Assembly: GCA_945870085.1 (NCBI GenBank)
Contig: CAMBQX010000035.1
Span: forward strand, 1-12,489
Length of the DNA stretch: 12,489 nucleotides
Reading direction: 5' to 3'
Origin: Bifidobacterium breve
GTDB taxonomy: Bacteria > Actinomycetota > Actinomycetes > S36-B12
Shown here: positions 7,871-12,489 of the stretch, one piece after another
Position numbering within the stretch: position 1 is the first letter of the stretch
Layout: the number at the start of each line of letters is the position of its first letter
The notes under the pieces: model-generated
The model's input: only the letters and a program-made list of their open reading frames with translations
What the model was told of the DNA's origin: nothing
The model's database searches: none
Program-made: the position numbers and the translations under genes

Positions 7871-9315
7871 TTCCCTTTACCTGGCTTATTCTTCGCGGAT
7901 AGCGGATTGCGCATGCGCGACTCAGGTGAAGAACGTGCCGAAGTCTTTATGAGCCCAGTTTCAGTGCGCTGCGGTAACTCGTCAGGTGCCGGAATAAGTA
8001 GTTTGCGCCCTGGATCGACACGCAGCGGATCGTCAATGTCATTAGCCATCGCGATATCTCGCCAGCGGTTAGGGCTTCGGTACGACCGGTAGGCGATGTG
8101 CGCCAGAGTGTCTGCCTCGTGGACCAGTGCACTCTTGCGAGGCATCTCGCCGCCGGACGTGGGATTTTGCAATGCGTCGTAAACGGGGTACTGCTGCAGT
8201 TGTATCGAGCCCTCGGCTCGAATCGGTTGACCGCCAGCATTAAACCTCGTGAATTTCAGATGTATGTCAGTTACATAAGAAACGGGGGAGATGAAGTCGC
8301 CCCATACGAAGACGACTAGCGGAGAACTTCCGAAGCCCGCGAGCTCACTCATAAGTTCAACTTCGCAAAGGGAAAGTAACCGCTCAGTTGTTGGTAATAC
8401 CGATTGCCCAGCTGGGCCGTTACCCAGTGTTTCGCCGGCGGTTGAAGTGTTTTCGGTAAAGTTTAAGTCAGAGTTGGCGCCGTCCAGAATAAAGTTAAAG
8501 CTCAGATTTGTTGGATTTGTGCCATTCCAAGAAGCTGGCCCGGACCCAGATGCTGTGGGGGAGGGGTCGACCGTCCACGCGGCTGATTTCGTGACGGTCA
8601 TTGAATCCGGTGGCACCCAGAACGTAATTGACGGGAATGGCCCCAGCATCCCGACAGCTTGCGAGGTAACACTGTTTAGTGAAGTGCCGAGGGAAGCGGT
8701 TGTCGGGAGGGTCCACGAGGTAAGAGCTGCGAGGGCACTTGCGAGACCGGTTGCTTCGCCGCTGCTACCGGGCAGGATTACTAATTTGCAAGGCTGAACG
8801 GCCTCGGCGGTATCGATCCCAGGGGCGAGGCCATCGGTATCGAAGTAACCAGAATGGCTAAATGTGATGCTTTCGGTAATAACCGGTGGCGTCTCAGTGC
8901 CAGTAACTGTGCTGAATTGCGGTTGAGTCCAAGTTACCGGGTAAGCATTACGAAAGTTGTAAGTTGCCTGCTGGAGAGTGCCGGAAGGGTTTATGTAATT
9001 TATTGAAATGCCCACGGTCGTTCCACCGTATTGCTGGGCCAGTGCGAACCACTCGGGAATCCAACCTGATTGATTCGGTGTCCAAGGCCGAGAAAGGGTG
9101 ACGTTCCCGTATTGCAACTGGCCAATCATCTGGAATCGTGAGAGTTGATACCCGCCTACCTGTGCGTCTACGGCAGGAAGGGTCGTATCACCCATCTGCA
9201 AGCTGTTCCAGTTGGCACCGAGGTTTTTGTCTCCACCAACAAGGTCGACGCTCAGGCTGAAACCAGCAAAATTGGTTGCTGTGAACCCCGGGTCAAATGG
9301 CATTGGACTAGTCAT
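7867..9315 (-). CDS. Fused tube domain (gp19-like) and LysM tube adaptor (Afp7/Cis7 type)
   Basis: This 482-residue protein has three parts. Residues 1-165 resemble the T4 gp19-like tail tube fold: NFAGFSLSVDLVGG, then IGQLQYGNVTLSRPWT (64-79), FRNAYPVTWTQPQF (121-134) and ITESITFSHSGYF at the end. Residues 228-380 match the CIS tube adaptor domain: ITFWVPPDSMTVTKSAAW, TNLSFNFILDGA and IRAEGSIQLQQYP. A LysM domain follows at about 398-443 (HEADTLAHIAYRSYRSPNRW, DPLRVDPGRKLLIP), then a basic tail. Afp7-type proteins are usually shorter, so the N-terminal tube domain is an added module. It should link the tube to the spike. The gene starts three bases after the DUF4157 stop, with GGGAG upstream. 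The LysM may pack against the baseplate rather than bind peptidoglycan, as thought for this family. Domain limits are by eye. Confidence 0.88.
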   Translation of the reverse strand: MTSPMPFDPGFTATNFAGFSLSVDLVGGDKNLGANWNSLQMGDTTLPAVDAQVGGYQLSRFQMIGQLQYGNVTLSRPWTPNQSGWIPEWFALAQQYGGTTVGISINYINPSGTLQQATYNFRNAYPVTWTQPQFSTVTGTETPPVITESITFSHSGYFDTDGLAPGIDTAEAVQPCKLVILPGSSGEATGLASALAALTSWTLPTTASLGTSLNSVTSQAVGMLGPFPSITFWVPPDSMTVTKSAAWTVDPSPTASGSGPASWNGTNPTNLSFNFILDGANSDLNFTENTSTAGETLGNGPAGQSVLPTTERLLSLCEVELMSELAGFGSSPLVVFVWGDFISPVSYVTDIHLKFTRFNAGGQPIRAEGSIQLQQYPVYDALQNPTSGGEMPRKSALVHEADTLAHIAYRSYRSPNRWRDIAMANDIDDPLRVDPGRKLLIPAPDELPQRTETGLIKTSARSSPESRMRNPLSAKNKPGKGK

Positions 9316-9318
9316 CGT

Positions 9319-12060
9319 TTAATACTCCCGCATCAATTTGGAGCGGCGTTCGCGATCTTTGAGAAGATCAGCACGGAGCATGTTTCTAATTAACGGATAA
9401 AGCGCGTTGGCATGCTGCTCTAGCCAGCGCGCATCGGAAGTGAAACTTGTCGGTTGTGGTGCGACCGCTGGTGAAGCGCTCGGCGCTTGATCCTTGCGCT
9501 GTTTAGCTGGTGCCGCCTCCTTAGCGGCAGGTGAATGTTTGGTGCCCTGTGCGCGAGATCTACGCTGCACTTGTTCAGGTGCTGAAGGTTGGACAAATGG
9601 TGCTGGTGGCGCTGAGTTGAATTGGGTAGCAGACCCTTGGCCCCCTTGAGTTTGACCGCTACCAATACGGCCTGCCCAGGTCGGTTGGCTTCCCATCGTG
9701 CTGCCGAGGGCGGCCGGTGCAGCCACGGTTGGTAGCCGCCGTGGTGAAAGCACCACTTCATCGGGCTGGCTTTGTCCGCGGGCCACCGTAATCTCCTGTG
9801 CTCCGGTGGCGCGAAAAGTATAAGCTCGGCTCTCGTGTCTAGCCGGGGTCATGTCGGATGTGGTTGCTAAAGCCGCCGATGACATTGCAGGTGTAGGAGC
9901 CGGCACCGAAACTGACGTTGACGTTGACGAAAACGTCGGAGAAGAGGTTGACGAAGTCGAGGGAGAAATCGTTGGTGAAAACGAAGGTTTAGGTGAAGAT
10001 GAGACAAGGGTTTCTGCGTGCAGCGCGCTGGCTTCAAGTTGTCGCCCAAGTGGAGTGTGCTCAGGTGGCAAGGTCTTGCCGTATTGCTGCTGTTGAACCA
10101 CGTGTGTTAGCTCATGGGCGAGTATTTGACGTGACTTATCTGAGATCAGCGGGGTTGTCCCGGGAATATGTATCGCACCTTCATGGGTAAAGGCATCGGC
10201 ATTTAGCGCTTGGGCTTTCTTGTCAACGGCAGCACCCCGATGCAAAGTTACGGAGGTTGGGCTAGTGCCGGCCACCGCTGAAACGGCAGCCCGCACATCG
10301 GCTGACACCGCATGTTGCTTTGGCGCTGGGGCTTGGCCTAAAGATTTGATGTTGTCCTTGGTAATGGTTGCAGTTTCACTTGGTGAATCTCGAAGGGCTG
10401 TTGGCAATTCGGATTGCCGTGAGGGCGGAGCCATCGGTGATGACTCTACGGTGGCAGCTGCTGTGGACACAAATGGTGTGCCTGATGCCCGCCGCTGCAC
10501 ACCAGTAGTTGGCGGTGACGTAGACAGGCTCGGGCTTGCGGTGCCCGAGCTAGACAAGTTGTTTTGCCGGCTCAGCCCGTTAACACTCGCCGACACCGAT
10601 GAGCCGTTGTTATCCGAAGGCGCTTGCACTCTTGGGGCAAGTGGAATCTCTAGTGAGTCTTGGTCGAGCTTCGGTGATGGGAGTTCGACGCTTGTCGGTG
10701 GTGATACCGGTGCTGCTGGCGCCGCTGCCCTGGCTGTATCGGGCGCCGTAGGGGTAGTTGCCCTGGGAATCACCGGGGAGGCGGGAGAAGTCGTTGGCGC
10801 TTGGGTGCGTGCGCTGGGCGCGGGCTCGGGTGAGTTCAAACGAGGTGAACTTGAAGTAGGTGTGCTCGTGACCGGTGTGCTCGTGACCGGTGTGCTCGTG
10901 ACCGGTGTGCTGGTTGTTGGCGCTTGGGTGCGTGCGAGAGGCGCGGGCTCGGGTGAGTTCAAACGAGGTGAACTTGAGGTTGGTGCGCTGGGAGCAGGTG
11001 CGATAGTGGTTGGTGAACTAGCGAGTGGCCCACTCGCTGCCGGCCCACTGGTTCGTGATCTCGTTATGGATGGCGCTGCGCTCGTTGGCGCGGTCGAATT
11101 TTGGGAGGCCTTGGTGATGATTGTCTCTGGTTGTGCAGCCGGGTTGCTAATTACCGGTGCCTGGCTTCGTGCGGTAACTGCGGGTTCAGGTGTGATCGCA
11201 CTTGGTGCACTATCTAAAGAGCCACTTGGCATGGGGGCTGGCAAACCCCGTGTGCGCTGGGTTAGTGCACCGCGCGGTTCTGGAGCAGTTACCTCTTTGA
11301 CGGGTGCGCTCACTTTGGTGCTTTCAACCGGCTTAGCCGGTGGGATGATCACTGCTTCGCGCACAGGGGTGGCACCGGGCCGCGACCGAACGCGAAGATC
11401 TTGTGATCGCGACGGCTCACTTGTTTGCTTATCGTCCATAACCGCAGAAATGTCTTCGCGACTTAATGGTTTCGAATCTGCCTGCTTGGCCATTTCAGAG
11501 GGGATCATCGGCCCTTGGCTGCGTGGCTGTGATTGGGGTTGGCCTTGGGATTGGGGTTGCCGTTGAGCGCCCGGCGCCCCGAGTCGATGAGCCACCGCTT
11601 TCTGGTGGGAGCCCTTTGGCGCCGTGCGGGGGCGTGAACTTACAACTGGAACAGGGCGCGGTGCGAGTTTTGGCGCTACCCCCGCCTCAGGTTGTATTTC
11701 ATTGGCGTATTCGGCTTCAGGCGTGAGATTCTCTTCGTCTGCGTAGGCGGGTGGATTCACTCGGCCAATGAGTTCAGCCTGTGGGCCCTTAGGGCGCACG
11801 GGGCGGGTAGTGGTAAACCTGATGAGTCCGACTTTTTCATTGGTCGAACCATGGCGCAGGTCACCTCCGGTGACCAGTGGGCTGCGCCGGGTTACCAAGA
11901 ATTTAGGGAGGCTCGAACTGATCCTTTTAGTGGGAGAACTACTTAGTCGGAAAGGAGCCATGGACATGAAGTCCCCGCGAAGTGGACCACGCCACCCCGA
12001 GTTTTCTACCCTCGTCGAGTCTGGTTCAGCCTCGTTTGGGGGACTCATACTCGCTCCCAT
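9319..12060 (-). CDS. DUF4157 eCIS-associated protein, long and largely disordered
   Basis: This frame has 913 codons. Residues about 60-580 are Pro/Ser/Ala/Thr-rich, low in aromatic residues and probably disordered. The DUF4157 domain lies at about 585-675. It includes VTLHRGAAVDKKAQALNADA, GAIHIPGT and the HExxH-type motif HELTHVVQQQ (His649-Glu650-Leu-Thr-His653). Another disordered stretch follows. The last 35 residues are an amphipathic helical end (ALYPLIRNMLRADLLKDRER) of a kind I recall at the end of actinobacterial eCIS DUF4157 proteins. The family is linked to eCIS loci and to toxins, but activity of the HExxH site is unproven. ATG at 12048 may be the true start because GGGAG lies five bases before it, whereas the ATG at 12060 has no clear Shine-Dalgarno sequence. 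The gene overlaps the DUF6760-like frame by 35 bp when started at 12060. Confidence 0.88.
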   Translation of the reverse strand: MGASMSPPNEAEPDSTRVENSGWRGPLRGDFMSMAPFRLSSSPTKRISSSLPKFLVTRRSPLVTGGDLRHGSTNEKVGLIRFTTTRPVRPKGPQAELIGRVNPPAYADEENLTPEAEYANEIQPEAGVAPKLAPRPVPVVSSRPRTAPKGSHQKAVAHRLGAPGAQRQPQSQGQPQSQPRSQGPMIPSEMAKQADSKPLSREDISAVMDDKQTSEPSRSQDLRVRSRPGATPVREAVIIPPAKPVESTKVSAPVKEVTAPEPRGALTQRTRGLPAPMPSGSLDSAPSAITPEPAVTARSQAPVISNPAAQPETIITKASQNSTAPTSAAPSITRSRTSGPAASGPLASSPTTIAPAPSAPTSSSPRLNSPEPAPLARTQAPTTSTPVTSTPVTSTPVTSTPTSSSPRLNSPEPAPSARTQAPTTSPASPVIPRATTPTAPDTARAAAPAAPVSPPTSVELPSPKLDQDSLEIPLAPRVQAPSDNNGSSVSASVNGLSRQNNLSSSGTASPSLSTSPPTTGVQRRASGTPFVSTAAATVESSPMAPPSRQSELPTALRDSPSETATITKDNIKSLGQAPAPKQHAVSADVRAAVSAVAGTSPTSVTLHRGAAVDKKAQALNADAFTHEGAIHIPGTTPLISDKSRQILAHELTHVVQQQQYGKTLPPEHTPLGRQLEASALHAETLVSSSPKPSFSPTISPSTSSTSSPTFSSTSTSVSVPAPTPAMSSAALATTSDMTPARHESRAYTFRATGAQEITVARGQSQPDEVVLSPRRLPTVAAPAALGSTMGSQPTWAGRIGSGQTQGGQGSATQFNSAPPAPFVQPSAPEQVQRRSRAQGTKHSPAAKEAAPAKQRKDQAPSASPAVAPQPTSFTSDARWLEQHANALYPLIRNMLRADLLKDRERRSKLMREY
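10793..10990 (-). repeat. Direct repeat (123-bp period) with three 15-bp repeats in the DUF4157 gene
   Basis: A segment of about 75 bp at 10793-10867 recurs at 10916-10990 with a few differences, a period of 123 bp or 41 codons. It encodes RLNSPEPAP followed by ARTQAPTTS. Between the copies, at 10862-10906, are three exact 15-bp units (gtgctcgtgaccggt) encoding TPVTS. All units are in frame. This points to recent duplication within the disordered linker. Confidence 0.9.
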
Positions 12061-12211
12061 CGGATTCTGCTCGGTTCAAAGCTGATACTTGCTTTAGTAG
12101 CCTTCGGCGCACGTCGTGAGTCAGATCAACAATGGCGTCAAATGACCAGTGAACGTAGTAGGCCAGGAATCCGATCTCCTCCCAGAGACGGTCGGTCCCG
12201 ACCGTGGCTAT
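12026..12211 (-). CDS. DUF6760-like small eCIS protein, no canonical start codon
   Basis: This frame encodes RLWEEIGFLAYYVHWSFDAI followed by VDLTHDVRRRLLKQVSALN, which I recognise as the DUF6760-type small protein found beside the tail-assembly-like gene in eCIS clusters. From the ATA at 12211 it is 61 codons plus stop, and the tail overlaps the DUF4157 start. In this frame there is a TGA at 12238-12236 and no ATG, GTG or TTG before the conserved part. The first candidates are ATA (12211-12209), overlapping the upstream TAG, and a later ACG. Translation therefore needs either a rare start such as ATA or a -1 frameshift from the upstream gene at the G-run 12217-12213. The family's role is unknown. 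It is a conserved small partner in the region between tube and baseplate genes. Confidence 0.75.
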   Translation of the reverse strand: MATVGTDRLWEEIGFLAYYVHWSFDAIVDLTHDVRRRLLKQVSALNRAESDGSEYESPKRG

Positions 12212-12217
12212 TCCCCC
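12188..12217 (-). promoter_or_regulatory. Candidate -1 frameshift site: G-run, stop, spacer and GC-rich hairpin
   Basis: On the coding strand the tail-assembly-like gene ends CTG GGG GAA TAG. The GGGGG run occupies 12217-12213, seven bases (AATAGCC) follow, and then comes the perfect inverted repeat ACGGTCGG-GA-CCGACCGT at 12205-12188. Slipping back one base on GGG re-pairs fully in the P site and continues GGA ATA GCC ACG into the DUF6760-like frame. A slippery run, a spacer of about 5-9 bases and a hairpin are the usual parts of a programmed -1 site. The A-site codon pairing is poorer than in classical heptamers, so efficiency could be low. The hairpin could instead simply limit initiation on the ATA. 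Its lack of a T-run makes it a poor terminator. Confidence 0.45.
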
Positions 12218-12489
12218 AGGCCACCACCTGCCACGTCAACCGTGAAGGATTGTCCGCACGGACAGGTGACCTCGGCGAGGGTGTGGCCTTCGGTATTTAT
12301 GCGGCGGTAAACATCTTGGAGAAACGCTAGGTCCGTTGCCCACAACCCCCCGATGACTTGATCATCGATTGTGGGCAACGTACCTATGCGAGTTACTACC
12401 CGAGCCAAGAGCACAAGAGACAAGAATGCTTCGTTCTCGCGAACCTTCGGGTCCAAGAGTGGCAACAGTTCATCTCTGGCTGTTGCCAA
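12208..12489 (-). CDS. Phage-tail-assembly-like eCIS protein, 5'-truncated by window edge
   Basis: The frame is open to the right edge, where TTG happens to be the first codon, so the real start lies outside. The visible 93 residues include ARDELLPLLDPKVRENEAFL, LVLLARVVTRIGTL, LWATDLAFLQDVYRRINTEG and near the end VTCPCGQSF with two close cysteines. This pattern matches, from memory, the protein annotated as a phage tail assembly protein in actinobacterial eCIS clusters, located between the tube genes and the DUF6760-like gene. The CPCG pair may bind a metal, but no second pair is seen here. Its end carries the G-run and TAG discussed for the candidate frameshift site. Its biochemical role is unknown; a chaperone-like function would be inference from position. 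Confidence 0.8.
   Translation of the reverse strand: MATARDELLPLLDPKVRENEAFLSLVLLARVVTRIGTLPTIDDQVIGGLWATDLAFLQDVYRRINTEGHTLAEVTCPCGQSFTVDVAGGGLGE
12334..12380. repeat. Long imperfect inverted repeat inside the tail-assembly-like gene
   Basis: Outer arms of 12 bp (cgttgcccacaa at 12334-12345 and ttgtgggcaacg at 12369-12380) match perfectly. Inner arms of 6 bp (cgatga at 12351-12356 and tcatcg at 12362-12367) also match. They are separated by an asymmetric internal loop of five bases against one, with a 5-base end loop. The mRNA could form an 18-bp stem within the coding region. It lies about 130 bases upstream of the candidate frameshift site. It is not followed by a T-run. Confidence 0.7.

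Noticed and set aside
7413..7952. Plus-strand open frame of 179 codons
   Set aside because: It is antisense to the spike gene N-terminal region and the adaptor gene end, both of which have clear family motifs.
10102..10131. HELTH motif taken as proof of an active metalloprotease
   Set aside because: The HExxH pattern is visible, but I cannot identify the third zinc ligand with confidence and activity is not established for this family, so only the domain is called.
10220..11566. Plus-strand open frame of 448 codons
   Set aside because: It lies entirely opposite the DUF4157 gene. Its Gly/Ala/Val-rich product mirrors the Pro/Ser/Thr-rich low-complexity coding strand, with no recognisable domain. 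The opposite frame contains the HELTH motif and the eCIS gene context.
12188..12205. GC-rich palindrome considered as an intrinsic terminator or operator
   Set aside because: There is no T-run on either side and it lies between tightly packed genes of one operon, so termination is unlikely. An operator cannot be excluded, but the position fits a frameshift or translation signal better.

Overview
This window is the downstream part of a gene cluster for an extracellular-type contractile injection system (eCIS), a headless, phage-tail-like nanomachine of the Afp/PVC/actinobacterial CIS kind. The eCIS genes lie on the minus strand and read from the right edge towards position 1215. A convergent, 5'-truncated gene for a fibronectin type III (FN3) protein fills the left 1.2 kb on the plus strand. 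Coding density is almost total. The gene set (DUF4157 protein, DUF6760-like small protein, LysM tube adaptor, VgrG-like spike, gp25, baseplate J, tail protein I, zinc-ribbon membrane protein) matches the layout I know from actinobacteria. The Ala/Pro/Ser/Thr-rich disordered regions and moderate GC suggest a moderate-GC actinobacterium, possibly aquatic. The taxon is inference only.

Right to left along the minus strand: (1) 3' end of a phage-tail-assembly-like protein (12489-12208); (2) a DUF6760-like small frame (12211-12026) with no ATG, GTG or TTG start; (3) a 913-residue DUF4157 protein, mostly disordered (12060-9319); (4) a 482-residue protein that joins a gp19-like tube domain to a LysM tube adaptor (9315-7867); (5) a VgrG/gp5-like spike with a C-terminal beta-helix (7870-5987); (6) gp25-like baseplate protein (5990-5577); (7) baseplate J/gp6-like wedge protein (5580-3646); (8) tail protein I-like baseplate protein (3649-3047); (9) a membrane protein with two zinc ribbons, one transmembrane helix and a discoidin-like outer domain (3050-1215). 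Five consecutive junctions are 4-base ATGA or GTGA overlaps, so the baseplate block looks like one translationally coupled transcript. Sheath, main tube, tape measure, AAA+ ATPase and cap genes are not here and would lie beyond the right edge.

How they fit together: J, tail protein I and gp25 form the baseplate wedges that hold the sheath. The VgrG-like spike sits at the hub and is joined to the tube by the tube/LysM adaptor. The zinc-ribbon membrane protein is the best candidate for linking the particle to the cell envelope. The DUF4157 protein may be a structural, regulatory or cargo-linked factor.

The most notable observation is at 12188-12217. The tail-assembly-like gene ends with a GGGGG run just before its TAG. 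Seven bases later there is a strong GC-rich hairpin, and the -1 frame leads straight into the DUF6760-like sequence, which has no usual start codon of its own. This has the layout of a programmed -1 frameshift, comparable with the phage lambda G/GT tail-assembly genes, and I know of no such report for eCIS. An ATA start is the main alternative.
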